From NCBI GenBank assembly GCA_016703535.1, contig JADJBV010000001.1, positions 5,198,001 to 5,262,000 of the forward strand: a DNA stretch of 64,000 bases, read 5' to 3'. Of the stretch, positions 27,139 through 35,869 are shown in pieces. Each line of letters starts with the position of its first letter. Position 1 is the first letter of the stretch. The position numbers and the translations under genes were made by a program. Source of the stretch: Deltaproteobacteria bacterium (lineage in GTDB: Bacteria; Myxococcota; Kuafuiibacteriia; Kuafuiibacteriales; Kuafuiibacteriaceae). The notes beneath the pieces are model-generated. The model searched no databases and had not been told where the DNA came from. It saw only the letters and a list, made by a program, of their open reading frames with translations.

Positions 27139-28495
27139 CCAACATCAAGGCCAGGGACGGCGCGCCGTCGAACTCGATGCGAGTGGCGGTGGCCATCAGG
27201 TTCAGCGGGTCACCGTTGGCGCAGCGGCACAACAGCGGGAACTGGGCGCCCGTGCTGCTGTCGATCGCCGCCAGTTGGCGATCCAGTTCGCTGCCGGCGG
27301 GGCACACTTCGGCCAATCGTCGCCCGACCAACTCGACCGGGGCTCGGAGCCTAAACAGGGCGGTTGCGCCTCGGTTGGCAAAGACCACCGTGCCGGAGCG
27401 GATCACCAACATCGGCACCGGGATCGACTCCACCAAAGAACGGAAGCCCAGCTCGGCCTCCCGCAGGTCCGAGGTCGCCAGGTGTTCGATGGTCACGTCG
27501 ACCAAGGTGCCGATGAAACCGACGGGTGAACCATCGGGCCCGGGCAGGGGGGCCACCGTCGCGTCGACCCAGTTCACCGTGCCGTCGTCGTGACGCAGCC
27601 GAAACCGGCGGCTCATGGCGGAGCGTCGACGACGAGCCTCGGCCAAAGAGGCCTGCAAGGCGGGCAGGTCGTCGTAGTGGACCGCCCGTTTCCAGCCGCG
27701 GCCTCGACAATCTTCGGCGCTGAGCCCGGCCAGTTCGGTGAACTGCCGATTGACGAAGCTGCACTCGCCTTCGAGGTTGGTCTCGAAGATCCCCACCGGC
27801 GCTTCCCGCGTCAGGGACTCGAAGCGCCGCTCGATGGAGGCCAACTCGGCCGCCTGGTGCCGCACGGCGGTGACGTCGACGGCCACGCCGCCCAACGCCC
27901 GGCCGCCTTGGAGCGGGAACTTGTGGGTGAGCCAAATCCGCGGCTCCCCATTGGGGCCGGGCACCACCCGCTCGACGTGGAGCCGACGACCGAGCTCCAT
28001 CACCTCGAGGTCACTTTGCCGCACGGCGGCGGCGAGCTCCGGGGCGGCCAGGTCGCGTTCGGTGCGCCCGACCAAGCCCCCGGGGCCGGCGCCATGGAGC
28101 CGCTCGAAGGCGTGACTCGCAAAGGTGAGGCGACCCTCCCTATCTTTGACCCAAGCGACCACCGGCGAGGCATCCACCAAGGCTCGAAAGGCCTCCAGTT
28201 CCTCTTCGGGATCCTGGACGTCCCCAAGAATGGGGAGGAAGGCTGCGGCGGCGTTCAGGCTGGCGCTGGCGTGGGCGGGCCACGGGCTTTCGGCGGAGCG
28301 ATGGGCCCGCAACGTCTTGCCGTGGGTCCCAACCGGCGCTTCGAGCACCTGGGAGTCCTGCCCTGGATTGGGTCCGACCGAACGAAGGACCTCCCTCGAC
28401 TTGTCCAAGACGGACACGCCCGTTGCGTCGAGGAGTCTTCGAGTCTGCTCGAGCAGCTCGGTCAGTGGGCGCCACTCACGCCTCAGGGCATCCAT
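27119..28495 (-). CDS. multi-PAS sensor protein without output domain
   Basis: 458 residues from MDALRREWRPLTELL. The open frame continues 68 residues upstream, but that part has no family likeness and would run across a palindrome and a promoter-like site. After a helical head there are three PAS domains: about 80-197 (VDASPVVAWVKDREGRLTFA), 205-325 (REAPVGIFETNLEGECSFVN, followed by a PAC segment, VGFIGTLVDVT) and 335-455 (VESIPVPMLVIRSGTVVFAN). No histidine kinase, cyclase, GGDEF or HTH follows; the protein ends inside or just after PAS 3. It would have to signal by protein contact. It is convergent with the V4R activator. Confidence 0.82.
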   Translation of the reverse strand: MDALRREWRPLTELLEQTRRLLDATGVSVLDKSREVLRSVGPNPGQDSQVLEAPVGTHGKTLRAHRSAESPWPAHASASLNAAAAFLPILGDVQDPEEELEAFRALVDASPVVAWVKDREGRLTFASHAFERLHGAGPGGLVGRTERDLAAPELAAAVRQSDLEVMELGRRLHVERVVPGPNGEPRIWLTHKFPLQGGRALGGVAVDVTAVRHQAAELASIERRFESLTREAPVGIFETNLEGECSFVNRQFTELAGLSAEDCRGRGWKRAVHYDDLPALQASLAEARRRRSAMSRRFRLRHDDGTVNWVDATVAPLPGPDGSPVGFIGTLVDVTIEHLATSDLREAELGFRSLVESIPVPMLVIRSGTVVFANRGATALFRLRAPVELVGRRLAEVCPAGSELDRQLAAIDSSTGAQFPLLCRCANGDPLNLMATATRIEFDGAPSLALMLVNDANA

Positions 28496-28600
28496 GTGCT
28501 CTGACGCCTGCTCGCACAGGCCCGAGGACGGCGCAACCGCTGGGACCCTCGGAGGGTCGGACAATCGCCCGAGGCTTGGAGGGGAACGGGGCCAGGCTGT

Positions 28601-28620
28601 TCGATTGTTAACAATCGAAG
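28601..28620. promoter_or_regulatory. perfect 20-bp palindrome
   Basis: TTCGATTGTTAACAATCGAA is fully self-complementary and AT-rich in a GC-rich gap, about 105 bp before the PAS gene start and about 73 bp upstream of the sigma-54-like -24 element. It looks like an operator for a dimeric regulator, possibly the V4R activator as its enhancer site. Confidence 0.7.
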
Positions 28621-28692
28621 CCGCGGTGCCTCTTGTTTGGCAAAGCCCCGTGTTGGCTGGTTTTTCCGGATCCCCCTCCCCACTGCGACCCT

Positions 28693-28708
28693 TGGCCACA
28701 CCCTTGCA
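28693..28708 (+). promoter_or_regulatory. sigma-54-like -24/-12 promoter
   Basis: TGGCCACACCCTTGCA has GG at -24 and GC at -12 with exactly ten bases between them and the TTGC element intact. It points at the outer-membrane protein gene, giving a leader of about 115 bases. A sigma-54 activator gene lies 1.5 kb away. Inferred from sequence alone. Confidence 0.5.
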
Positions 28709-28835
28709 CTAGCTTGCGATGGTTGGAATGGCCCGTGACCGGGGTCAAAAAACGATCGTTGTTATTCCCGCTCCGGAAGCGTAGCAGGGCAGTTCGGTAT
28801 GGTCAGCCCTAAGGCGGCCATCGTTGGAGGTTTGC

Positions 28836-30338
28836 ATGAACGGGGTCCTTTCCCGCGCTTGGTTGGTTGGGTTGATGCTGGTTGCACCCGGCCTCTCGTT
28901 CGCTCAGACGACGCCCCCGGCCGAAACGCCGCCTGCCGTCACCGAACCCGCACCGGCGCCCACGCCCGGTGAGGCGAAGGCCGAGGACGACAAGAAGGAA
29001 GAGGAGAAGAAGGACGAGGCCGCTCCGGCCGAAGCCACTCCTGCGCCCGCGCCCACCGAGGCCGCCCCTGCGCCCACCGAGGCCGCCCCTGCGCCCACCG
29101 AGGCCGCTCCGGCGCCCACCGAAGTTGCGCCCGCGCCCGTCCCCGAGGCTGCGCCCGCCGAAAAGGCCGTGGAAGCCACCCCCGCTGAGGTCAAGGCCTC
29201 GGGCATGCCGGAGGCCCCGGCCGCGACGCCGACCTCGGCCGCTCCCTCTCCTGGCAACACCGCCGCGCCCGGAGCGCCCGCCGCGGGCACCGAAGGGGAA
29301 GGCGAGGGTCGTCAGATGGACGACAAGAAGACCTCGACCCAACTTGGCGCCGCGGCGCCGGTCCCTCCGGACACCGGCCGTCCCTGGCAGATCTTCACCA
29401 CCCTCGAGGCCAACGTCGGCGCGGGTACCTTCATCGCCGATCCCAACGCCCGTCAGGACGCGTTGGGCTGGTCGTTTTTGGCGACCGGCTTCTACAAGAT
29501 CACCAACCTGTTTGGCGGTCGCGTGGATGCCTTGGCTCAGGTCGGCTGGGACCAGGCCATCACCAACAACGCCACCAACTTCGGCACCCGCCCGAACGAG
29601 TTCTTCATGCGGGACATCCGCCTCGCGGTGGCCGGCCGTGGTCTCTACACCGAAGAGTTCACCGGCATCGTGTTCGGCAGCAGCATCAACACCTTCCTCC
29701 CGACCTCCAAGTTCAGCCAGGCGCAAGAGCGGATCTTGCGCGGTGCGGTCAACGTCACCGCGGCCCGGATGTTCACCGAGGTCGGACCCGGCAACCTGCT
29801 GGTCAACTTCTTGACCTCGGTCCGGAAGGACTTCGGGCCCCCGTCCGTGACCCTCGACGCCGAAGAGTCGGCCTCCCGTTTTGCCACTTGCCGCAGCAGC
29901 AACCTGACCGACGACGGCAACGGCTGCGCCAGCAACATCGGCACCTTCAACTGGGCCTGGACCAACTCCCTGTCGGCCACCTACTTCCTGGGTGATTTCA
30001 GCGCCGCCCTCAGCTTCGGCGTCGTCTCCCAATACGCCCACGATCTGCGGGACCTCTCGGAGTCGCCCAGCAGCGTCGCGGCGAGCCCCAACGTGGTGAT
30101 CGGCCGTTCCCAGTACGCGGGCAACGAAGCGGCCTACAGCACCCTGACCACCTCATCACTTTCGATCGGCTACCTGATCAACGACAACATCAACCTCGGG
30201 TTGGGCTTCGCCACCTTGCAGAGCCCGATCATCCAGGACGGGTCGAACTCCAGCCGCCTCAAGTTCCCGTTCTTCGACTTCGAGAGCACCGCCAACAACC
30301 TGTCGTCGTTCTTCCTGGACCTCAACGTCCAGTACTGA
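28836..30338 (+). CDS. outer-membrane beta-barrel with Pro/Ala-rich tandem repeats
   Basis: 500 residues. The ATG is chosen because GGAGG lies five bases upstream; one four codons earlier has no such site. A signal peptide ends near APGLSFAQ. Residues about 25-175 are a low-complexity Pro/Ala/Glu region with four near-identical APTEAAP heptads, a likely periplasmic spacer or peptidoglycan-spanning arm. From about 180 a barrel of aromatic-ended strands runs to a C-terminal FFLDLNVQY. One Cys pair occurs (CRSSNLTDDGNGC). The substrate is unknown. It is probably well expressed and controlled from the gap upstream. Confidence 0.85.
   Translation: MNGVLSRAWLVGLMLVAPGLSFAQTTPPAETPPAVTEPAPAPTPGEAKAEDDKKEEEKKDEAAPAEATPAPAPTEAAPAPTEAAPAPTEAAPAPTEVAPAPVPEAAPAEKAVEATPAEVKASGMPEAPAATPTSAAPSPGNTAAPGAPAAGTEGEGEGRQMDDKKTSTQLGAAAPVPPDTGRPWQIFTTLEANVGAGTFIADPNARQDALGWSFLATGFYKITNLFGGRVDALAQVGWDQAITNNATNFGTRPNEFFMRDIRLAVAGRGLYTEEFTGIVFGSSINTFLPTSKFSQAQERILRGAVNVTAARMFTEVGPGNLLVNFLTSVRKDFGPPSVTLDAEESASRFATCRSSNLTDDGNGCASNIGTFNWAWTNSLSATYFLGDFSAALSFGVVSQYAHDLRDLSESPSSVAASPNVVIGRSQYAGNEAAYSTLTTSSLSIGYLINDNINLGLGFATLQSPIIQDGSNSSRLKFPFFDFESTANNLSSFFLDLNVQY
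29049..29132 (+). repeat. four 21-bp tandem repeats in coding sequence
   Basis: The unit starts GCGCCCACCGAGGCC and encodes APTEAAP. The first two copies are identical, the third differs at two bases and the fourth is more diverged. Copy number can change by slippage without shifting the frame. Confidence 0.85.
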
Positions 30339-30359
30339 GCGCCGCGCCGCGCGCGCCGC

Positions 30360-32381
30360 CTACTCGGGCCGGATCACCTTCACCGGGTCCGAGGTCACGT
30401 CCAACCGCTCCCCCGCCACCGCGTCCACCAGCACCATCCGTTGGTAGCTGCGTTTGCTGATCTGGATCGTGTGTTTGCCGGGCTCGAGGGGCAAGCCATT
30501 GAGGGGCGCTCTCCGTCGCTGGAGGACTCCGTCGATCCGCACCCGGGCGCCTTTGGGGCCCTTGACCTCGAGATACGCCGAGCGGGGTGTTGGGCTGGCC
30601 TCCTCGACGTCGGCCTCGGCGGTCACCTCGTCGGGGCCATCGTCGTCGGCCAAGGTCGGCGCCACCCTCGCGCCCGCCGGACGGGAAGGCGTCGGATCCA
30701 CCGGGTCTTCGTTGGGCCAGGTCACCAACACCACGCCCGCCAAGAGGCCGGCCACGAACAACAAGGCGCCTAGGCTCTTGCCCCGGCTCCGGGGCATCTC
30801 CAGGGGCGCGACGTTGATCCCCGAGTGCCGGCGCCGCTCGACGGCCTCCAGCTCGGCCGAGACCTTCTCCAAGGCCTCCAGGACCGCGTCGTTGCGGTTG
30901 TCGCTGCTCCGAGGCGAGGCCGGCGGGGCCATGGTGGTCACCACCTCGGAGGGATCGGGCACCACCTTGGCCGACGGGTCGGGCCGCTCGGACTCGATGT
31001 CCGGGACCTCGACGGGGACCGTGATGTTGAGCAGACGAACGTCCCGGGGTCGTTCGGGGGGCGGACCGTGGCGCGGTTTGCCTCCACCTTTGGTGAAGTC
31101 GGCGGCCACCAGAGGTTTGGCGCCGCTGACCAGATCCTTGAGCGAAGCCCGGGCCTCTTCGAAGGCCACCGGGGTCAGGACCTCGGGCTCTTTGCCCAAG
31201 CCGGCGTCGTGGACGTCGAACAAGTAGGTGAGATCCAGGGAGGCGTCGGCGGCGACCGAGGCCTCGGCCTGGGCCAGGTCGGGCGAACCTTGGTAGAGGC
31301 GCTTGAGGAAGATCGAAAGATCGGCCCGATCGACCTGTTGCCCCAGATCCCACTGGGCCAGGCCCAAGGCGTCGGCCATCTCCCTTGCCGAAGCAAACCG
31401 TTCGGCGGGATCCAACGCCAGGGCCCGTTCGATGGCCGACGACAAACGCGGCGCCGAAAAGGGCAAGAGCTGCTCGATCGGAGGGCGCTCGGCCTTGACG
31501 ATGGCGAACAAGGTCGGCGGCACCGACCCTCGATCGTAGAGCGGAGTCCCGGTCAACATCTCGGTCAACACCACCGCCGCCGAAAAGAGATCGGTGCGGG
31601 CCGTGACCGGCTCACCTCGGATCTGCTCGGGCGAAAGGTAGCGCGTCGTGCCCTTGACCACGCCCACCGAGGTCGCGACCTGGGACATGCGCGACTTGGC
31701 GATGCCGAAGTCGGTGATCTTCACGGCGCCGTCGTAGGAGAGGAGGATGTTGCCGGGCGTGACGTCCCGGTGCACCAAGTCCAGCGATTGTCCGTCTTCG
31801 CCGGTGGCCCGATGGGCGTGCTCCAGCCCCTCGAGGGCCTTGCCGATCACATAGAGCGCGAGTTGGGGCGGCAGGGTCAAGCCGGCCTTCTTCACCTGCT
31901 TCAACACCTGGAGCAGGTTGCGGCCCTGCACGAACTCCAGGGCGAGGCACTGCTTGCCGTCCACCGTCGGCACGTCCAGCACCTGCACGATGTTGGGGTG
32001 GTGCAGCCGCGACATCACCCGGACCTCGGCCTGGAACATCTGGGCGTAGGTCCCGTCGTCGAGGAAGTCGGCGAGCAGTCGCTTCAGCACCGCGCGACCA
32101 CCCCGGCCCGCGCCTTCGGCGATGTCGGCCAAGAAGATCTCGCCCATGCCGCCCCGCTGGATCACTGAGAGGATGCGGTAGCGACCAAACGACTGGCCCA
32201 CCAAGCTGGGCACGACCTCGGACAAGGTCGGGACTGGGCGCGGTGGCGTGGTGGGTGGTGTCAGCTGGAGCGGCGTCGTTGGCACCGGGTCGGGCGGACG
32301 GCTGTTGAGCGTCGGTGGCTCCCACGGGGAACGGAAAGGCGGCGGTGAACCGCTGCGTCCACGTGGATCACGCGAGTGCAT
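30360..32381 (-). CDS. membrane Ser/Thr protein kinase with PEGA domain
   Basis: 673 residues. A Pro-rich head leads to a Hanks-type kinase domain at about 65-325: GGMGEIF loop, AVLKRL lysine, catalytic HRDVTPGN and DFGIAKS. A long Asp/Pro-rich juxtamembrane segment precedes one span (LGALLFVAGLLAGVVLVTW). A periplasmic tail carries a PEGA domain (YLEVKGPKGARVRIDGVLQR) thought to sense the cell surface. The start is at MHSRDPRG; an upstream TTG in frame is less likely. It is convergent with the outer-membrane protein gene, 21 bp away, which is suggestive of functional contact but not proof. Confidence 0.92.
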   Translation of the reverse strand: MHSRDPRGRSGSPPPFRSPWEPPTLNSRPPDPVPTTPLQLTPPTTPPRPVPTLSEVVPSLVGQSFGRYRILSVIQRGGMGEIFLADIAEGAGRGGRAVLKRLLADFLDDGTYAQMFQAEVRVMSRLHHPNIVQVLDVPTVDGKQCLALEFVQGRNLLQVLKQVKKAGLTLPPQLALYVIGKALEGLEHAHRATGEDGQSLDLVHRDVTPGNILLSYDGAVKITDFGIAKSRMSQVATSVGVVKGTTRYLSPEQIRGEPVTARTDLFSAAVVLTEMLTGTPLYDRGSVPPTLFAIVKAERPPIEQLLPFSAPRLSSAIERALALDPAERFASAREMADALGLAQWDLGQQVDRADLSIFLKRLYQGSPDLAQAEASVAADASLDLTYLFDVHDAGLGKEPEVLTPVAFEEARASLKDLVSGAKPLVAADFTKGGGKPRHGPPPERPRDVRLLNITVPVEVPDIESERPDPSAKVVPDPSEVVTTMAPPASPRSSDNRNDAVLEALEKVSAELEAVERRRHSGINVAPLEMPRSRGKSLGALLFVAGLLAGVVLVTWPNEDPVDPTPSRPAGARVAPTLADDDGPDEVTAEADVEEASPTPRSAYLEVKGPKGARVRIDGVLQRRRAPLNGLPLEPGKHTIQISKRSYQRMVLVDAVAGERLDVTSDPVKVIRPE

Positions 32382-32554
32382 TGCGGAGTCATGACTGTAC
32401 CACGGACCCAAGCTGATCCCTCAATTCGTGGCGTTCGGACGATCCGGCCGCGAGTTGAGTGTGGGACCAAGAGCGCTGTCTTAGGCTGAGGCGCCTACAT
32501 CGGCGGCTCCCAGGTGCGGCGAACTTCGCGGCAGCCCAGGAAGGTAGATCTAGA

Positions 32555-34405
32555 TCACATCCCCTCGGCGCTCCGACCTTCGAGGGCTTGGGTGATCGAG
32601 CGGTTCATGCGCCGGACCGCAAACTCGGCCGACAGTTCATCCAGCTGCTTGGTGCGCTCTAGGATCACCGCGGTGCCCTTGTTGGCCACCGCCTCCAGCA
32701 AGGCGGCTTGCGCTTTGAGCAGGCTGGCCCGTTCGGCGTCACTGACCAACACCCCGTCTTCGGCCAAGGCGCGATCCAAGGCGGCGGCGATCCGTCGACC
32801 TTCGACCTGGGCCTCGATCAAGAGTCGTTGATCGACGTCGTCTTGCGCGTGTTCGAAGGACTCGAGCAACATCTTCTCCACGGTCTCGTCGTCGAGGCCG
32901 TAGGATGGCTTGACCTGCACCGAAGCCCGCGTGCCCGTGGTGCCCTCTTCGGCCGAGACGTCCAAGATGCCGTCAGCGTCCACCGCCAAGGTCACCATGA
33001 TGCGGGCCATCCCGGCGCCCATCGGCGGGAGGCCCGAAAGTTTGAAGCGGGCCAAGGATCGGCAGTCGGCGACCAACTCCCGTTCCCCTTGGACCACGTG
33101 AAAGTCCATGCCGGTCTGGCGATCGGCGTAGGTGGTGAACTCCTGCTGAGCCACCGCCGGGATGGTCTGGTTGCGGTGGAGGATCTTCTCCACCACCCCA
33201 CCCATGGTCTCGAGCCCCAAGGATAGGGGCAAGACGTCGAGCAACAACACGTCGGAGCGAGGGTTGCTGCCGCCCAGCAGGTCCGCTTGCACCGCGGCGC
33301 CCAAAGCCACCACCTGATCGGGATCCAGATCCGACAGCGGTTTTTGGCCAAAGAGCTCGGCGACGTAGGCCCGCACCGCCGGCACCCGGGTCGAACCGCC
33401 GACCAAAACCACCCCGTCCAGATCTTTGCCCTCGAGGCCAAGGTCCTTGAGGACCCGCCGCACCGGACCCGCGGTCTTGCGCAACACCGGGGTGATCAAC
33501 TCGTTGAGTTTGGCCCGGGTCAGGCTGACGGTTTTACCTTCGATCACCAAGTCGGTGAGCTCGGCGTCGGTCAGGCGCTCCTTGGCGCCCCGGGCCGCGG
33601 CCAAGGCCCGGGCCGCGACCGCTGGCGCCGCCGTCGCCGGTTCGACGCCCTGCTCTTTCAAGAAATGTTCGGCGATGGCCCGGTCGAAGTCGTCGCCGCC
33701 CAGCCGAGAGTCACCGCCAGTGGTCAAGACCTGGAACACGCCGTCCTCGAGCTTGAGGACCGAGATGTCGAAGGTGCCGCCGCCCAGGTCAAAAATCGCA
33801 AAAAGACCCTGCTTTTTCTGATCCAAACCGTAGGCCAAGGCCGCCGCGGTTGGCTCGTTGAGGAGCCGCAAGACGGTCAAGCCGGCCAGGCGAGCCGCGT
33901 CTTTGGTCGCTTGGCGTTGAGCGTCGTCGAAGTAGGCGGGCACGGTGATCACCGCACCTTCGAGGGGCCCACCCAAGGCCTCTTCGGCCCGGGCGCGCAG
34001 CACCTTCAAGATCTCGGCCGAGACCTCGAGGGGCGTGACCTTCTTGTCGCCCAACTTGAAGTAGACCACCTGGCCTTCTCGATCCGAGGCGAACTGGTAG
34101 GGCGTCAGCTCATCGGCCTTGTGGGACTCGGCTTGGCCCCGGCCCATAAAACGCTTCACCGAGGCGATGGTGCGATCGCTGCGTTCCCCGGCCTTGGCCT
34201 GGGCCTGGCGACCGACCTCGAGCTCGGCGTTGGGCCCGTACCAGACCACCGAAGGGAGGGTGAAGTGGCCCTCGGGATCGGCGATCGGCCGCGGGGTGCC
34301 ATCCACCACTTGGGCCACCAAGGAGTAGGTGGTGCCGAGGTCGATGCCGACCACCCGCCCGGCGCATTTTTCCTTCGCTTTGCCGCCGATCTGTAGAAGG
34401 CCCAT
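32555..34405 (-). CDS. hscA: Hsp70-type chaperone HscA for Fe-S assembly
   Basis: 616 residues, the same length as E. coli HscA. The N-terminal ATPase starts at VVGIDLGTTYSLVAQ, with phosphate-binding FDLGGGTFDIS and GGDDFDRAI and adenosine-binding VLVGGSTRVPAV. The substrate-binding domain (LLLDVLPLSLGLETMGG onward) ends in a helical lid. HscA with HscB releases clusters from IscU by binding its LPPVK motif, which is present in the IscU encoded upstream. The start codon follows the hscB stop directly, with no gap. It is the last gene of the isc operon; no ferredoxin gene follows. Confidence 0.95.
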   Translation of the reverse strand: MGLLQIGGKAKEKCAGRVVGIDLGTTYSLVAQVVDGTPRPIADPEGHFTLPSVVWYGPNAELEVGRQAQAKAGERSDRTIASVKRFMGRGQAESHKADELTPYQFASDREGQVVYFKLGDKKVTPLEVSAEILKVLRARAEEALGGPLEGAVITVPAYFDDAQRQATKDAARLAGLTVLRLLNEPTAAALAYGLDQKKQGLFAIFDLGGGTFDISVLKLEDGVFQVLTTGGDSRLGGDDFDRAIAEHFLKEQGVEPATAAPAVAARALAAARGAKERLTDAELTDLVIEGKTVSLTRAKLNELITPVLRKTAGPVRRVLKDLGLEGKDLDGVVLVGGSTRVPAVRAYVAELFGQKPLSDLDPDQVVALGAAVQADLLGGSNPRSDVLLLDVLPLSLGLETMGGVVEKILHRNQTIPAVAQQEFTTYADRQTGMDFHVVQGERELVADCRSLARFKLSGLPPMGAGMARIMVTLAVDADGILDVSAEEGTTGTRASVQVKPSYGLDDETVEKMLLESFEHAQDDVDQRLLIEAQVEGRRIAAALDRALAEDGVLVSDAERASLLKAQAALLEAVANKGTAVILERTKQLDELSAEFAVRRMNRSITQALEGRSAEGM

Positions 34406-34996
34406 TTAACCCAACTCCTCGAACCTCACCTCGAGGCTCTGATCGAGCCGGCGCAAGTAGCGCAGCTCGTCGAGGGCCCGGGCGATCTCGTCCCGGGTCC
34501 CTAGGTGATCGTCAAAATAACCGCGGGCCTGCTCCAGCAGCCGCTCCCGCCGAACCTTGAGGGCCGCGGCCTGCCGGTCGAGGACCACCGAGTCCTTGGC
34601 CTCGCCGATGGCCTCCTGCAGCTCCAACATCTCCATCAAGAAGGCCGGGTCTTGGGTGCGGGCCTCTTCTTTGCCCACCACCACCCCTTCGAGCCCCAAG
34701 AGGTATTCGGCTCGGCTCGCCGGATCTTTCAGCGTTCGGTAGGCCTGGTTCACCAAGGTGGTGTGCTCCAAGGCCAACTTGCGCTCGATCGGCGAACTTT
34801 GGGCGAAGCGATCCGGGTGCACCTCTTTGGCGTTCTCCCGGAAGTGTTGTTCGACCACTTGGAGGTCGACCGCCTGGCGCTTCGGCAACCCCAAGGCGTC
34901 GAAGTACGTGCGCCCTTTGGGCACCGGCTGGAGCTTCTTGCAGGTCCCGCAGAACACCGCTTGGCCCCTCTCGGCCCCACACGACCAACAATCCAT
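34406..34996 (-). CDS. hscB: J-protein co-chaperone HscB with tetracysteine head
   Basis: 196 residues. A zinc-binding head (C3, C6, C16, C19: CWSCG and CGTCKKLQPV) precedes the J-domain with the HPD motif at 60-62, then the C-terminal three-helix domain that contacts IscU. E. coli HscB lacks the Cys head, whereas eukaryotic mitochondrial HSC20 proteins such as human HSCB have one in the same place, also followed by LQ and a YF segment. It delivers IscU to HscA and stimulates its ATPase. It sits one base after iscA. Confidence 0.95.
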   Translation of the reverse strand: MDCWSCGAERGQAVFCGTCKKLQPVPKGRTYFDALGLPKRQAVDLQVVEQHFRENAKEVHPDRFAQSSPIERKLALEHTTLVNQAYRTLKDPASRAEYLLGLEGVVVGKEEARTQDPAFLMEMLELQEAIGEAKDSVVLDRQAAALKVRRERLLEQARGYFDDHLGTRDEIARALDELRYLRRLDQSLEVRFEELG

Positions 34997-34997
34997 G

Positions 34998-35444
34998 TCA
35001 GACCGGCGTAAAGCTCTCGCCGCAGCCGCACCCTTTGCCCGCCTTGGGGTTGAGGAACTTGAAGCCCGAATCCATCAGACCCGACACGTAGTCCAAGGTG
35101 GAGCCGCGCAAAAACAGGAGGCTCTTGGGATCGATGAAGACCTTCACGCCAAAGGCCTCGATGATGTGATCGTTGGCCTTGGGGGTCTGATCGGTGTCGA
35201 GGTAATACGACAGCCCGCTGCAGCCGCCGCCTCGAACGCCGACCCGCAAGCCCGCGCCCACCGGAGCCTCGTGCTCCACCAGGTACTTCCCGATCGCCTT
35301 GGCCGCCGACTCGGTCACCAAGAACGGCGTGTCCCGGGTCGGCAAAGCCGCCCCACCCGCCTCCGCTCGCTGCGCTTCGCTGCGCGCTTCGCTTGCCGGC
35401 GGCCCCGACGACACGTTCTGCTGCAGGACATCCAGGGACGCCAT
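34998..35444 (-). CDS. iscA: A-type Fe-S carrier protein IscA
   Basis: 148 residues from the ATG after GAGGTGAAT. The conserved A-type domain begins at FLVTESAAKAIGKYL. The three cluster-binding Cys are in GGGCSG and GCGCGES. About 40 residues precede the domain, against only a few in most IscA proteins. Part of that extension (about residues 16-34) is encoded by a short GC-rich repeat, so it looks like a later insertion and is probably disordered. It is in the isc operon between iscU and hscB. Confidence 0.93.
   Translation of the reverse strand: MASLDVLQQNVSSGPPASEARSEAQRAEAGGAALPTRDTPFLVTESAAKAIGKYLVEHEAPVGAGLRVGVRGGGCSGLSYYLDTDQTPKANDHIIEAFGVKVFIDPKSLLFLRGSTLDYVSGLMDSGFKFLNPKAGKGCGCGESFTPV
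35362..35396 (-). repeat. REP-like GC repeat inside iscA
   Basis: TCGCTGCGC occurs in tandem (35367-35375, 35377-35385), flanked by GCTTCGCT-type copies. On the coding strand it gives a run of GCGAAGCGC/GCAGCGAAG elements encoding SEARSEAQRAEAGG. Elements like this are scattered in many GC-rich genomes; here one has been read into a protein. Confidence 0.6.
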
Positions 35445-35451
35445 ATTCACC

Positions 35452-35850
35452 TCACTTGGCTCCGGCCCGATCGGCCTTCTTCTTCTTCCAGTCGGCCACC
35501 GCCGCCTTGATCGCGTCTTCGGCCAACACCGAACAGTGGACCTTCACCGGCGGCAAGGAGAGCTCCTCGACGATCTGCTGGTTCTTCAGGCCCTCGGCGA
35601 AGTCCACCGACTGGCCCTTGACCCACTCGGTCACCAAAGACGACGAGGCGATGGCCGAACCACAGCCGAAGGTCTTGAACTTGGCGTCTTCGATGATGCC
35701 CTCATCGCTGACCCGGATCTGCAGGCGCATCACGTCGCCGCAGGCCGGCGCCCCGACCAGGCCGGTGCCCACGTTCGGGTCGTCCTTGTCGAGGGTGCCC
35801 ACGTTCCGCGGGTTTTCGTAGTGCTCGATGATCTTCTCGTTGTACGCCAT
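35452..35850 (-). CDS. iscU: Fe-S cluster scaffold IscU
   Basis: 132 residues with all assembly residues: C37, D39, C63, H105 and C106. The HscA recognition motif LPPVK is at 99-103. It builds [2Fe-2S] and [4Fe-4S] clusters from sulfur delivered by IscS. Length and sequence match classical IscU (E. coli, 128) rather than NifU or SufU. It follows iscS by 19 bp. Confidence 0.96.
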   Translation of the reverse strand: MAYNEKIIEHYENPRNVGTLDKDDPNVGTGLVGAPACGDVMRLQIRVSDEGIIEDAKFKTFGCGSAIASSSLVTEWVKGQSVDFAEGLKNQQIVEELSLPPVKVHCSVLAEDAIKAAVADWKKKKADRAGAK

Positions 35851-35869
35851 AAAACTCGTCCTTCGGGCC

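Larger units (their letters stand above)
28496..28835. other. 340-bp divergent control region
   Basis: Gap between the PAS protein and the outer-membrane protein. It holds a perfect 20-bp palindrome (28601-28620), a -24/-12-like sigma-54 site (28693-28708), a 10-bp palindrome AACGATCGTT (28751-28760) and the strong GGAGG ribosome site at 28826-28830. No other gene is visible. Confidence 0.6.

Noticed and set aside
28882..29814. Arg/Pro-rich 310-residue plus-strand frame
   Set aside because: It is the +1 shifted reading of the Pro/Ala repeat region of the outer-membrane protein, which has the real ribosome site.
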